Shown: positions 9,033-18,403 of the stretch, piece by piece
Layout: every line of letters begins with the position of its first letter
How positions within the stretch are numbered: position 1 is the first letter of the stretch
Origin: Rhizonema sp. PD37
Lineage (GTDB): Bacteria; Cyanobacteriota; Cyanobacteriia; Cyanobacteriales; Nostocaceae
Direction: 5' to 3'
DNA: 53,076 bases
Assembly (NCBI GenBank): GCA_029379215.1
Contig: JAQYWO010000023.1
Location: 1 to 53,076 of the forward strand
The notes under the pieces: model-generated
Told to the model about the DNA's origin: nothing
The model's input: only the letters and a program-made list of their open reading frames with translations
Databases searched by the model: none
Translations under genes and position numbers: made by a program

Positions 9033-9161
9033 ATACCATGTTTGGTTAAACACTTATAATAATATCTGGAATTGCACTTTAGCGCTCTTAGCCACTTGAG
9101 AGCGCTGAAGCGCAACTACGAACCTATCTTTTATTCATAACTTATTTACCGAACATGATAC
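9033..9161. repeat. MITE-like palindromic element (family A), near full length
   Basis: About 129 bp. It starts ATACCATGTTTGGTTAAACA and ends TTTACCGAACATGATAC, so its ends are imperfect inverted repeats. An inner palindrome TTTAGCGCTC...GAGCGCTGAAGCGC forms the centre. It matches the 44921-45049 copy along its whole length and is non-coding. It lies between two convergent genes. Confidence 0.75.
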
Positions 9162-9214
9162 AAGGAGGCAAGAAAGTTAAAAATTCTTGACTCCCTTATA
9201 CCGTCTCCCGAGTC

Positions 9215-10222
9215 CTAATTTGGGTAATTATTCTTCACAGAAGTTGTTTCCTCAGCAAGAAAAGAGTTGGCATCAGTTTGATTATTTGAGACAATAGAAC
9301 GTATACCCTCCAAAGCGGCAGGTATGGTGCGCGGATCCATAAACATCACCTTACTGCTCTCACTCTTGCCAATTGTCGCGCCCATATCCAGATAACCCAA
9401 AGCAAGCAAAATTTCCAAAGCTTGACGAGCATTAGGGCTAGCTTTGATTTTTTGGGCAATAATATCTGAAGATTCTGCAACGGCTTGGGCTTTAAGAACC
9501 TGCTGTTGGCGTTCGGCTTGGGCTTTGAGAACAATGGCTTTTTGTTCAGCCTCTGCTTGTAAGATAGTCGCTTTTTGACGGGCTTCCGCATCCAAAACTT
9601 GGGCGTCTGCTTTACCTCTGGCGCTATTCACAGCAGATTCCCTTTCTCCCTCGGAAGTTAAAATCGCTGCTCGTTTGCGCCTTTCTGCCGACATCTGCAA
9701 ATCCATTGATTCTTGCACTGCCTGCGACGGAATAAGATCCCGTAGTTCCACGCGAGTGACTTTCACACCCCAAGGTTCAGTGGCAATATCCAAATCTCGC
9801 AACAAAAGTTCATTAATGTGAGAACGGGCGGTGAAAGTATCATCTAGTTCTAGTTGACCCATTTCCGCACGAATTTGAGTCAGCACCAAATTTACCATCG
9901 CTAATTGGAGATTCTCCACCTTGTAGTAAGCTCTCTCCATATCCATAATACGCCAGTAAACCACCGCATCAACAGTAATCGATACGTTGTCACGAGTGAT
10001 ACATTGTTGGGGCGGGATCTCTAAAACTTTTTCTCGGATGGTTTCGCGAAACACAACGCGATCCACAAAAGGAGTAATCAAGGTCAAACCCGGTTCTAGT
10101 TTTTTGCTATAACTACCTAAGCGCTCTACCAACGCTTCATTGCCCTGATTGACAACTTTCACTGAACCTGCGATCGCAGAACCGCCCAAAGCCAAAGATA
10201 TCAGTAAAAATAAATAATCCAT
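9215..10222 (-). CDS. SPFH/stomatin-like membrane protein (QmcA/HflC type)
   Basis: A 335-residue protein with one N-terminal membrane segment ([17 protein letters not shown], residues 3-19). An SPFH domain follows (about 20-190), with [14 protein letters not shown] and the LITPFVDRV segment. A long Ala/Gln/Glu-rich coiled coil (about 195-255) carries repeated QKA-VLKAQAE units. Such proteins form large oligomeric cages in membranes and scaffold proteases or organise lipid microdomains. The gene lies downstream of an NfeD-type gene on the same strand, separated by about 270 bp; NfeD-SPFH pairing is a known conserved association. The exact orthology (QmcA, HflK/C or paraslipin) is unresolved. 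Confidence 0.88.
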   Translation of the reverse strand: MDYLFLLISLALGGSAIAGSVKVVNQGNEALVERLGSYSKKLEPGLTLITPFVDRVVFRETIREKVLEIPPQQCITRDNVSITVDAVVYWRIMDMERAYYKVENLQLAMVNLVLTQIRAEMGQLELDDTFTARSHINELLLRDLDIATEPWGVKVTRVELRDLIPSQAVQESMDLQMSAERRKRAAILTSEGERESAVNSARGKADAQVLDAEARQKATILQAEAEQKAIVLKAQAERQQQVLKAQAVAESSDIIAQKIKASPNARQALEILLALGYLDMGATIGKSESSKVMFMDPRTIPAALEGIRSIVSNNQTDANSFLAEETTSVKNNYPN

Positions 10223-10489
10223 TTTTTTTATCTCCTGATTTTGCTAAAAACTAGGTTTAAACTCATACCACCCATCAAAAAAATGGGATGAATAGTAAAG
10301 TTTGATGCTGCTGAATCTTCCTTCTCACAGACTTTGTCATTAGTCATCTATCCTTTGTAACACTAATAACTAATCGACCGCTAACACTCATATCCACCGA
10401 ACAAATGGACTGTAAGGTTGCGTTTCTCTGAAAGAACCCCTTCACTTCATTCAAAAATTCATTTTTAACTTTTAATTTTTAATTTGGAC

Positions 10490-10912
10490 CTACATCCCTT
10501 CTTCTGGTAGGATAATCAACGTTGTTCCCTCACGTCTAGTTATGTATACTCGTTCATGAGCTGCTATGGTGATGTCATCCTCACAACGTGCCCGCCAGGA
10601 GTTTCCCTCGTACAAAACTCGCCCTGTCTTCCCAGCTGGAATCTCCGTCAAAGTTTCAGCTGTAGTTGCATCCCGAATTTTTAACTTGCTTCGATGAGGC
10701 AGTTTCACAAATCGACGGGAAATGACAACAAGTGTACTTGAAAGCAATAGCCAGACAAAAACTTGCAGCCATACTCCCAACACACCAGACAGCAGTGCCA
10801 CCACCAAGGCGCTGATTCCCAACGTCATAGCAACAAAAGCCGTTGGCAGAAACAATTCTGTTAAACACAGAAGCGCTCCTGCTATGACCCAAATTATGGT
10901 AGTACTTGGCAT
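10490..10912 (-). CDS. NfeD-like membrane protein
   Basis: A 140-residue protein with two or three N-terminal hydrophobic segments (IWVIAGALLCLTELFLPTAF, ALVVALLSGVLGV and VFVWLLLSSTLVVI). A soluble C-terminal OB-fold-like domain follows, beginning near residue 85 (GKTGRVLYEGNSWRARCED). This is the short NfeD class that lacks the N-terminal protease domain. NfeD proteins partner with SPFH/stomatin proteins, and the next gene downstream is one, supporting a shared membrane-organising function. About 270 bp separates the genes and contains no ORF, so co-transcription is likely but not certain. Confidence 0.85.
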   Translation of the reverse strand: MPSTTIIWVIAGALLCLTELFLPTAFVAMTLGISALVVALLSGVLGVWLQVFVWLLLSSTLVVISRRFVKLPHRSKLKIRDATTAETLTEIPAGKTGRVLYEGNSWRARCEDDITIAAHERVYITRREGTTLIILPEEGM

Positions 10913-11278
10913 AGAGCTATTCTAAATTCATTTTAATTTTTAGCTACACCTCTACGTTAACTGTTTCGATGAAATTAGCAGAAAGTATTTTGATAAAGAA
11001 AGGTAGAGGGCAGGAAAATAACTCAGCCAATCTCGTAATATTTGTCACATTTACTTAAATACATTCCGCACCTGTGCATTGTCACAATTTCGGATTGACG
11101 TATTTGTGTATAGAAAGCAACCTTCGTTGTGGATAAAAATCCGCAAAAACCGATTGTGACATTGTGGGGTGCGCGTGGTTTGGCTCTAGAATGAACGGGA
11201 TGCTAAGACCACATGAGGGAAAAAAATTAAGTTTGTTTTTGGATTTAAGTTAACCTTAATACACGTACAGAAAATTTC
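10913..11278. promoter_or_regulatory. Divergent upstream region of nfeD-like and desaturase genes
   Basis: 365 bp without a gene. AT-rich tracts and the words GTCACATTTAC and TTGTCACAATTTCGGATTG recur as TGTGACATTGTGG further on. No promoter could be assigned with confidence. Confidence 0.25.
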
Positions 11279-12373
11279 ATGAAATCTCCCAATCAGATGC
11301 TGATCTCCCAAGCCGTGTATGCGAAGAAATTGCGTCCCCTCCTTCCTGTGGAGGCGTTTGTCCCCGATCCGAGTAAGTTAGTCATTTTATTCCTCAATCT
11401 GGCAATCTTAATTATGGGCTGGGCGATCGCCACTTCTGTGGATCGTTGGCCAGTATATCTTTTATGGCTTTATTTACCAATAGCCGTGGTGATGGGAAAC
11501 AGCGTGATTGTCCTGCTATTCAGCTCCCATAATATCCTGCATGGTAGCGTGATTAGAAATTCCCGTCTCATTCATGTTATTAGTTTGATAGGGCTAACCA
11601 TGCTGTGGATGCCACCGACGTTCTGGAAGGTACTTCATAACCAAGAGCATCACACTAAAACAAATTCATTAGCCGATCCTGATCGCAATTACTTATACGA
11701 GGATGCTCAGACTTGGGGAAAATGGATTCAGAATCTATTTGTGCCTTCTGCTGAAGTCAACCGCATATTTTTAACAATCGGAATGACTTCAGCATGGTCT
11801 GTCTGGAATTTCCGCAATCTAACGTCTGTGCTGTTACTTAACGGTCAATCGGCTAATTATGTGACTGCCGCTTTTACCCTCAATGCCAAAAAGCGTCTAG
11901 CTGTCACAGGTGAACTGATTTTCATGTTAACGATTCATCTAATTATTTGTGCCTGTCTGCAATTTTCTCTCCTAAAAATTGTGCTTGGCTACGTTCTGCC
12001 TATAAGTATTGGCTATGCTGGATTAATGTTTTATATTTATACAAACCACATGCTTTGCCGCATGACAAGCATTAATGATCCCCTTCTTAACAGTGTTTCT
12101 CTGCGAGTTCCCAAGCTATTTGATAAGTTACATTTAAATTTTTCTTACCACACAGAACATCATATCTTTCCGGGAATGAACTCTGATTACTATCCTGTAG
12201 TTCAAGAGTTATTAAAAGTCCATTATCCTGACCGTATGAATTTATTGAATGCTGGAGATGCTTGGCGCTTAATGATGCAAACTCCTCGGCATTACAAAGA
12301 TGAAAATACCTTTACAGATTGGTCAGGCAAAAAGAATGTTACTTGCCCTCTCACTTCTCAAGCTTCTAAGTGA
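11279..12373 (+). CDS. Membrane fatty acid desaturase family protein
   Basis: A 364-residue integral-membrane diiron protein with the three histidine boxes of the desaturase/hydroxylase superfamily. Box 1 is SSHNILHGS (H84, H88), box 2 is HNQEHH (120-125), and box 3 is YHTEHH near residue 293. Four or more hydrophobic segments surround them. The boxes would bind the two irons that activate oxygen for C-H oxidation on an acyl or terpenoid chain. Box spacing resembles the DesA/CrtR-like group rather than acyl-CoA delta-9 desaturases, but the substrate is not readable. The ATG at 11279 follows an AT-rich leader. No linked lipid genes are present to fix its role. Confidence 0.8.
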   Translation: MKSPNQMLISQAVYAKKLRPLLPVEAFVPDPSKLVILFLNLAILIMGWAIATSVDRWPVYLLWLYLPIAVVMGNSVIVLLFSSHNILHGSVIRNSRLIHVISLIGLTMLWMPPTFWKVLHNQEHHTKTNSLADPDRNYLYEDAQTWGKWIQNLFVPSAEVNRIFLTIGMTSAWSVWNFRNLTSVLLLNGQSANYVTAAFTLNAKKRLAVTGELIFMLTIHLIICACLQFSLLKIVLGYVLPISIGYAGLMFYIYTNHMLCRMTSINDPLLNSVSLRVPKLFDKLHLNFSYHTEHHIFPGMNSDYYPVVQELLKVHYPDRMNLLNAGDAWRLMMQTPRHYKDENTFTDWSGKKNVTCPLTSQASK

Positions 12374-12404
12374 TGTCGTTGTCATACAAGTCGTAAAGAA
12401 AATT

Positions 12405-12439
12405 CAGAAGGCAGAAGGCAGAGGGCAGAGGGCAGAAGG
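12405..12439 (+). repeat. Heptanucleotide short tandem repeat (STRR type)
   Basis: Five consecutive 7-mers: CAGAAGG, CAGAAGG, CAGAGGG, CAGAGGG, CAGAAGG. Heptameric tandem repeats of this kind are typical of heterocystous cyanobacteria. It lies just downstream of the desaturase gene. Confidence 0.8.
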
Positions 12440-12441
12440 AA

Positions 12442-12461
12442 CCCACACTTAAAAGTGTGGG
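12442..12461. terminator. Perfect 9-bp hairpin downstream of desaturase
   Basis: CCCACACTT (12442-12450) pairs with AAGTGTGGG (12453-12461) with a 2-nt loop. A second small palindrome, GGGCTTTAAACCC, lies about 70 bp further on. The following T-runs (near 12480 and 12510) are not immediately adjacent, so terminator function is only plausible. The rest of 12374-12767 has no gene. Confidence 0.35.
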
Positions 12462-12767
12462 ATTGAAACTTGGACGCCGTTTTTCTCGCGCTATGCGTCT
12501 CGAAAAACATCTTTTTTCAAACTGGGCTTTAAACCCAGAACTAAAGTTTTTTAAGAGGACAGGAAGCAGAATGCCTTCAGCATAGCTGCCTCCTGCCCTC
12601 TACCTTTCTTTGTAAAGTTACGGCACAAGAAGACGCACGTAGAGACAATTCATGGAACGTCTCTACGTGTACGAACAACCCATAACTGAAAAGTATTGCA
12701 ATCCAACGTGTTGACGATGTTAGTGTCTTAGCTTTACATTTCGTGAGGAACAAGCTTTCACATTTGC

Positions 12768-14873
12768 ATGATTTCTACTCAGCGGATCGTTCATTGCACA
12801 AATCCAGATTGCACTGAGCCCATCAATCCTGTGGGCAATGACTTATGTGCCAGTTGCCAAACTCCTTTAACTCACCGCTATCTCTGGGCAAGGAGCGATG
12901 CTAGCGTCAATAGACGATTTGGAGACAAGGTAGCAGATAGGTACCTTGTACAAACACCCCAAATTTGGCTTGATACTCAACCGGGACTATTGCCATTCAT
13001 CCCAGAAGAATTGTCAACAGAAATTTTGAATTACCTACAGTTGTATCCACAACGGCTGCACCTACCTCAAGTCTATGGATTGGCGAATGATGTCCTAATG
13101 CTTGAAAATGTGCCGATAGATGAGACTGGAAATCTCTACCCAGCAATGATAGACGCATGGAAGCAAGCGACGGCAGTACGGCAAGTTTACTGGCTGTGGC
13201 AAGTTCTCCAACTGTGGACTCCTTTATCAGAATTGGGAGTCGCAAGCAGTTTACTGGTGCCAAACAATTTGCGGGTACAAGGCTGGTGCGTGCGTCTCAT
13301 AGAACTTGAACCGACGCCTCATGACGCGTCTCTACAAGAGTTGGGAGAGAGTTGGCAGATGATGGTTGTTGAGGCGAAAACACCTTCCTTGGCACAGGGG
13401 TTACAGAAAATCGTTCAGCAAATGTGTAGTGGAGAACCGTTAAAGGCGATCGCCTCTCAACTCAACGAGTTATTACTATCAACAGCTGCGGAATTACCAT
13501 TAATTCTCAATGTAGTAGGAGCAACAGATCCTGGTCCAGTAGGAATGCAAAATGAAGACAATTGTTACCCTACTGACACTGAGAATCAAGATGATCCCTT
13601 ATTGCCACAAGTATCGATTGTTTGCGATGGAATTGGGGGACACGAAGGTGGCGAGGTAGCAAGTCAATTGGCAGTGCAATCTTTGAAGTTGCAGATCCGC
13701 GCTTTACTTTCAGAGGTGGCAGAACAACCCGAACTTGTACCGATGGACTTGTTGCTTCAACAAATAGAGGCAAGTGTAAGGGTTGTAAATAACGTCATTT
13801 GCACCTCTAATAACGAGCAAAAACGCGAAAGCACTCAGCGTATGGGAACAACCCTCGTGATGGCAGTACAAGTCCCACAAAGCTTTCAGACGTCTTCAGG
13901 ATGGCAAAGTGAAAATGCTCACGAACTTTACTTAGTGAATATTGGCGACAGCCGTGCTTACTGGATCACATGCAATGACTGCCAACTTCTGACAGTCGAT
14001 GATGATGTGGTGGCACGGGAGGTGCGCTCAGGTCGTACTTTGTATCGAAAAGCACTCTCAAAATCAGATGCTACCGCCCTCACTCAAGCATTAGGAATTA
14101 GAGAGGGCGAACTTTTGCGTCTTTCACTTCAGCGCTTTATTGTCGAAGAAGATGGTGTCTTGCTGCTGTGTTCTGATGGCTTGAGTGATAATAACTGGGT
14201 AGAACAATCCTGGCGGAAATACGGTATCCCAGTATTAACAGGAGAACTTTCTCTCAAAGAAGCTCTTCACCATTGGATTAACTTGGCAAATCAGAAAAAT
14301 GGTCACGATAACATATCAGTAGTTCTTACCCATTGCCGTGTCTCTTCCAACTCCTTAGTGCCAACGAGCACATTGCCATTGGTAGTCACAGAAGCGCCTG
14401 AAGTTACACAAGAAGAACATACCGAGTTCGCAGCCCCAGCACTACTGGAGTTAGAGATTACAGAACCAACTACACCCAACCCAGCCCAAACCTCTATCAA
14501 AAGTCAAAATCGGCGAAAACAGTGGATCAAGCTTGGGGGATTGTTGGCTTTAATCGTAGCAGGTGTGAGCCTAGGAATATTTGCTAGGGGACAACTTAAC
14601 AATTCTCCCGCATTCCGAAAAATGTGTCGGCAACTACCTCAGGGAATACATCAGCTATGTTCTTCTCAAAAGAAAAATTCCCAAAAACTGGAAAGCAACT
14701 ATCTTAGGGTATATCCCAACTATGTTCTCCTTAAACGTAAAAGGCTACAGGAAAGTGAGAGAAGGAGTTCGTTGTCCTTTTCTCCCTACTTGAGCGTTAG
14801 AAACACCTTTCCCCCTCTTTCCATCGTCTATATCTCCCTAAATGCTAGTTTCTTCCCGACATTTCGGATATAA
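12768..14873 (+). CDS. Zinc-ribbon PP2C-type Ser/Thr protein phosphatase with C-terminal membrane segment
   Basis: A 701-residue metal-dependent phosphatase that removes phosphate from Ser/Thr, likely opposing Hanks-type kinases. The N-terminus has a zinc-ribbon pattern (C10, C15, C27, C30). The PP2C domain spans about residues 245-525: VGMQNEDN, VCDGIGGHEGGE (about 286), GTTLVMA, VNIGDSRAYW (about 390), CSDGLSDN (about 468) and GHDNISVVL (about 511). All metal-ligand aspartates are visible. A hydrophobic segment, LGGLLALIVAGVSLGIFA, lies near 590. The last 85 residues look unlike a folded domain and include two similar DNA stretches (14630-14672 and 14696-14738), suggesting the original C-terminus is eroded. 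The catalytic part appears intact. Confidence 0.85.
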   Translation: MISTQRIVHCTNPDCTEPINPVGNDLCASCQTPLTHRYLWARSDASVNRRFGDKVADRYLVQTPQIWLDTQPGLLPFIPEELSTEILNYLQLYPQRLHLPQVYGLANDVLMLENVPIDETGNLYPAMIDAWKQATAVRQVYWLWQVLQLWTPLSELGVASSLLVPNNLRVQGWCVRLIELEPTPHDASLQELGESWQMMVVEAKTPSLAQGLQKIVQQMCSGEPLKAIASQLNELLLSTAAELPLILNVVGATDPGPVGMQNEDNCYPTDTENQDDPLLPQVSIVCDGIGGHEGGEVASQLAVQSLKLQIRALLSEVAEQPELVPMDLLLQQIEASVRVVNNVICTSNNEQKRESTQRMGTTLVMAVQVPQSFQTSSGWQSENAHELYLVNIGDSRAYWITCNDCQLLTVDDDVVAREVRSGRTLYRKALSKSDATALTQALGIREGELLRLSLQRFIVEEDGVLLLCSDGLSDNNWVEQSWRKYGIPVLTGELSLKEALHHWINLANQKNGHDNISVVLTHCRVSSNSLVPTSTLPLVVTEAPEVTQEEHTEFAAPALLELEITEPTTPNPAQTSIKSQNRRKQWIKLGGLLALIVAGVSLGIFARGQLNNSPAFRKMCRQLPQGIHQLCSSQKKNSQKLESNYLRVYPNYVLLKRKRLQESERRSSLSFSPYLSVRNTFPPLSIVYISLNASFFPTFRI

Positions 14874-14916
14874 ACTAACGAAAAAGAGATCGAGAATAAA
14901 GTAGGGGTATATTTTT

Positions 14917-16518
14917 GTGCGCCTGTTGACAACAGTGGCAGCTTTACGCTGCTATTTAGCTAAACATCGCTGGGAAAGCCAATATGTGGAGCAACTGCCG
15001 TTGCAATTTGAGGTGACAGCCCGATCACCGACGGCGGTTGGTTTAGTTCCCACGATGGGAGCTTTGCATCAAGGTCATTTAAGTTTGATTCAACGGGCGC
15101 GTCAAGAAAATGCCACCGTGGTTGTCAGTATTTTTATCAATCCTCTACAGTTTGGTCCCAATGAGGATTTTCAACGTTATCCCCGCACTCTAGAGCAAGA
15201 TCAACAATTCTGTGAACAGGCTGGAGTCGATGTAATTTTCATGCCCACTCCGGAAGAAGTGGGACTTGCCTTGAATACTATACAAGAATCAAAAATTACA
15301 CAAGTAATTCCACCATCTGCTATGATATCTGGCTTGTGTGGTCATTCTCGGCTAGGTCATTTTCAAGGTGTGGCTACAATTGTGACCAAGCTTTTTAACT
15401 TGGTCCAGCCTAACAGAGCCTATTTCGGTCAAAAAGATGGACAGCAACTGGCAGTTATTAAACGGCTGGTGGCTGACTTAAGTTTGCCCATAGAAATTGT
15501 TGCTTGTCCAACGGTGCGGGAAGCATCAGGCATTGCCTTAAGTTCCCGAAACCAATATTTGACCGAAACACAAAAGCTTCAGGCAACTGTGTTGTATCGC
15601 TCCTTACGTCAAGCTGAAAAAGCATTTCGTGAAGGCGTTCGCAATACTAGCCAACTGATAGCAGTCGTACAGCAAGAATTGGCAAAGGTCAGTAGTGTGT
15701 GTGTGGAATATATAGAATTGATTGAACCAAATACGTTGATGTTATTAGAAACAGTTCAGGAGGAAGGAATGCTCGCGATCGCTGCTCGTCTTGGTTCTAC
15801 ACGCTTAATTGATAATACCATTTTGCGCGATCGCCAACCCATCATCGCCATTGATGGACCAGCAGGCGCAGGAAAATCTACTGTCGCTCGTCAATTGGCA
15901 GCAGATCTCGGTTTAGTGTATTTAGATACAGGAGCAATGTACCGTGCCTTCACCTGGCTAGTGTTGCAAAAGGGAATTCCCCTTAATGATGAGTGCGCGA
16001 TCGCTGAATTAGCTAATCAGTGTGTGATTGAACTGACTCCCAATCCCAGTTTAAAATCTCCAGTACAGGTCTGGATTAACGGTAATGATGTTACCAAAGC
16101 AATTCGCTCTATTGAGGTAACTTCTAAAGTATCTGTAGTCGCCGCACAAAGCTTTGTGCGTCAAGCACTCGTCAAACAACAGCAAAGCTGGGGCAAAAAA
16201 GGTGGTTTAGTTGCTGAAGGACGGGATATCGGTACTCACGTTTTTCCCGATGCAGAAGTGAAAATTTTCTTGACAGCTTCTGTGAGTGAACGCGCACATC
16301 GTCGCCTCCAAGACTTTAAAAAACAAGGTCAAATCGAAGTGAGTTTAGAACAGCTAGAACACGATATCGCCGAACGTGACTGGAAAGATAGCACTCGTAA
16401 GGTTTCTCCTTTACAAAGAGCCACGGATGCAATTGAACTGAAAACTGATGGTTTGGATGTGTCAGAAGTGACTGCACAAATCATTTACCATTATCGCCAA
16501 CGTTTATCTGAGTTGTAA
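14917..16518 (+). CDS. panC/cmk: Bifunctional pantoate-beta-alanine ligase / cytidylate kinase
   Basis: A natural two-enzyme fusion characteristic of cyanobacteria, 533 residues, starting at GTG. The PanC part (about 20-290) makes pantothenate from pantoate, beta-alanine and ATP. It shows VPTMGALHQGHLSLI, INPLQFGPNEDFQRYPR and the FGQKDGQQLAVIKR segment. The CMK part begins at about residue 307 with AIDGPAGAGKSTVARQLA (P-loop). It continues with YLDTGAMYRAFTWL, AEGRDIGTHVFPDAEVK and the DSTRKVSPLQRA lid region, and phosphorylates CMP/dCMP. The domains are joined without a break in frame. The adjoining phosphatase gene ends 43 bp upstream on the same strand, so the two may be co-transcribed. 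Confidence 0.95.
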   Translation: MRLLTTVAALRCYLAKHRWESQYVEQLPLQFEVTARSPTAVGLVPTMGALHQGHLSLIQRARQENATVVVSIFINPLQFGPNEDFQRYPRTLEQDQQFCEQAGVDVIFMPTPEEVGLALNTIQESKITQVIPPSAMISGLCGHSRLGHFQGVATIVTKLFNLVQPNRAYFGQKDGQQLAVIKRLVADLSLPIEIVACPTVREASGIALSSRNQYLTETQKLQATVLYRSLRQAEKAFREGVRNTSQLIAVVQQELAKVSSVCVEYIELIEPNTLMLLETVQEEGMLAIAARLGSTRLIDNTILRDRQPIIAIDGPAGAGKSTVARQLAADLGLVYLDTGAMYRAFTWLVLQKGIPLNDECAIAELANQCVIELTPNPSLKSPVQVWINGNDVTKAIRSIEVTSKVSVVAAQSFVRQALVKQQQSWGKKGGLVAEGRDIGTHVFPDAEVKIFLTASVSERAHRRLQDFKKQGQIEVSLEQLEHDIAERDWKDSTRKVSPLQRATDAIELKTDGLDVSEVTAQIIYHYRQRLSEL

Positions 16519-16926
16519 ATTCCTGCTTTCAACAAAAGTGGTAGATTACCAATTCTTTCTTCTCAGTAGCACGCTTACAAAGCTCATGATGCGCCCTTTG
16601 TACTTCTTAGGTGCAAGGGGACTGCGGGGGAAACTATCTCACGCACTGCCAAGTCTATTGCGGTTGATTAAATAGGTAATCTCAGAAAGCGGGTTTTCGC
16701 TCATGAGTAAGGGCGGTTCGGGAGGAAAGTACAGTCGGAGCGCCTGCCACTCTACTAGCATCGATTAGTTATCATTCTTTCGGTGGTAGGGTCTGTTAAC
16801 GGGTATAATTCTATCCGTTGCTGATAGAGTAAAAGCTAAAATCTGACAATTTCCCAACAGACAACTCCCCACATATTGCTCAGATCGGCTACACTTGATC
16901 TGCAAAATACTCTTGCCTTACCTAAG
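16519..16926. other. Intergenic region with GC-rich, possibly structured core
   Basis: No ORF with support. Roughly 16550-16800 is richer in G than its neighbours and holds several potential stems (for example GCGGGTTTTCGC and the CTCATGAG palindrome) and a CGGTTCGGGAGGAAAGTAC stretch. That stretch faintly recalls group II intron 3' ends or RNase P consensus words but does not satisfy either. It could be an RNA gene or the relic of an element. Confidence 0.3.
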
Positions 16927-17799
16927 ATGATGAAAACATCTGCAAAATTCGACTTTGAGGACGAGAAGTTTAACGCACCGCCTTCTCAAACAATCCCTTG
17001 GTGTCAGATGATTAATCCTCGGTATGGTAAAGATGGCATCCAACCTCACGGTTTGGCGATTAAGCTAGATAATGCCCAAGCTGTTGGCTTTAGGTTGGAT
17101 GACAACTGGCATCAAGAGGAGCATGAATTCAGTTCCGGGGTGGAAACGGTGTTTATGACAACCACTCCACGCTTAGTTATTGTGCGTCGGGGACCATTAT
17201 CAATCAAAGACCGGGAAACTGGAGCAAAACTGGGTACACTCAAAGAAAATTACGATGCTTTTTTAGCAGATAAACTTAAATTTAAAACTTTCACTCGTTA
17301 TCTTATCTATTTAGTCGATGAAGAACAAAAGTTTTTACATGAATCACCACTGCAATTAACTCTAAGTGGTGCAGCAGGAGCAAGTTTCAGTAAAACTTAC
17401 TGCGAGTACCAACAAGGTAGGGTATCAAGCGGATTTGTTGCCGAATTAGAAAAGGCTTATGCTACATATCGCAAGCAACCTCTGACACCAAAAGGTCCTC
17501 TGTTCCATGCCCACGGAATTTTTTGCCCGATCATTGAATGTGAAGAAAGAGGAATAGAACCAAATACAGTTCTGGTTGCTTCTACTGTAGATTATAAACA
17601 TCCGACACTTTCCACGTTGACAGAATATTTGATTGCTTCCGACTCCGAAGAGTCGGCTATAATTGCTAAATCTTTTGAAGAATACAAAGAATTTGGTAAG
17701 GAAACTATCAAATTAGAAACTCCTAAGATGGAGACGCCAGGAGTTTCTAGTTCCTATGTGTACGCGGATGAAGATGATTTTGCTTATCCACCGTATTAA
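16927..17799 (+). CDS. DUF5895-like cyanobacterial protein
   Basis: About 290 residues, acidic, no signal peptide or membrane segment. The sequence from KFDFEDEKFNAPPSQTIPWC through YCEYQQGRVSSGFVAELEKAY to a tail ending DEDDFAYPPY resembles the DUF5895 family as I recall it. That family is found in cyanobacteria and some mobile DNA, and its function is unknown. The acidic Tyr/Pro-rich C-terminal tail is reminiscent of single-strand DNA-binding proteins, but this is only an analogy. The frame is open upstream to a TTG at 16876; ATG at 16927 (or 16930) sits just before the conserved part and is preferred. The gene stands alone. Confidence 0.6.
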   Translation: MMKTSAKFDFEDEKFNAPPSQTIPWCQMINPRYGKDGIQPHGLAIKLDNAQAVGFRLDDNWHQEEHEFSSGVETVFMTTTPRLVIVRRGPLSIKDRETGAKLGTLKENYDAFLADKLKFKTFTRYLIYLVDEEQKFLHESPLQLTLSGAAGASFSKTYCEYQQGRVSSGFVAELEKAYATYRKQPLTPKGPLFHAHGIFCPIIECEERGIEPNTVLVASTVDYKHPTLSTLTEYLIASDSEESAIIAKSFEEYKEFGKETIKLETPKMETPGVSSSYVYADEDDFAYPPY

Positions 17800-18349
17800 G
17801 AGTAATGTGGGTTTGCACAGAAACAACTGACGCGTTGAGACTGTCATTAGTTATTAGTTCTTTTGACGGACAACTTAAAAGTATACGGGCGGGTTTGACA
17901 AGATAGTTCGTTTTTACTGACAACTTATGAGATTAAACCCGCTCCTATAAACTAGGAGTTACGCACGTTCTCAAATTAATCATAATGTGCATGATGAGAT
18001 TTGGTCGTTTCCGTGGCGATCGCATTTCCTCAAAATTTTCAGTATTGGGTGCTGCACCTAGCTAAATAATGGCTGAAATTCTCAATATAGTACATATATA
18101 CTATATTGAATACCGAAAACGATTAACAGCCCATCAGGTAAAGTTGTATTGATTAAAAACTGCTAAAAAGCGCGTAGTTGCGCTACAAGCTGCTAAGCAC
18201 AAATATGCATTTTGAAAATTTTTACGATTCTTTACATATTAGTGCTTAATCTTGTCCACCTACTGAAGAAGCTATTTGTCAACAAAAATTACGCTAATAG
18301 AAACTGAGCCTATGAGGGACATTGACAATTTACAAATAGCCTCTAAGTA
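17800..18349. other. 550-bp intergenic region with repeats and a palindrome
   Basis: No gene. GCGGGTTT near 17892 pairs with AAACCCGC near 17935. The word AGGAGTTACGCAC (about 17956), similar to GGACTTACGCA at about 26629, is a common motif at cyanobacterial mobile-repeat ends. The remainder is AT-rich. Confidence 0.4.
18082..18109. promoter_or_regulatory. 28-bp near-perfect palindrome (11-bp arms)
   Basis: TCAATATAGTA (18082-18092) is the exact reverse complement of TACTATATTGA (18099-18109), with a 6-nt centre CATATA. The AT-rich arms make a weak terminator but a plausible operator. It lies about 240-300 bp upstream of the DUF3370 gene. Function unknown. Confidence 0.4.
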
Positions 18350-18403
18350 GTGTGCAAGTTTATAGAGAACAGTTTACCATCTCAAAGATCCTTCAGTTGT
18401 TTG

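Noticed and set aside
12442..12480. GTGTGGGATTGAAAC resembles the end of a CRISPR repeat
   Set aside because: Only one copy, no regular spacing, no cas genes. The similarity is limited to the ATTGAAAC tail.
16680..16760. CGGTTCGGGAGGAAAGTAC block considered as RNase P RNA or group II intron domain V
   Set aside because: The surrounding sequence does not fit the RNase P conserved core, and a domain V hairpin with its GAAA loop could not be drawn.
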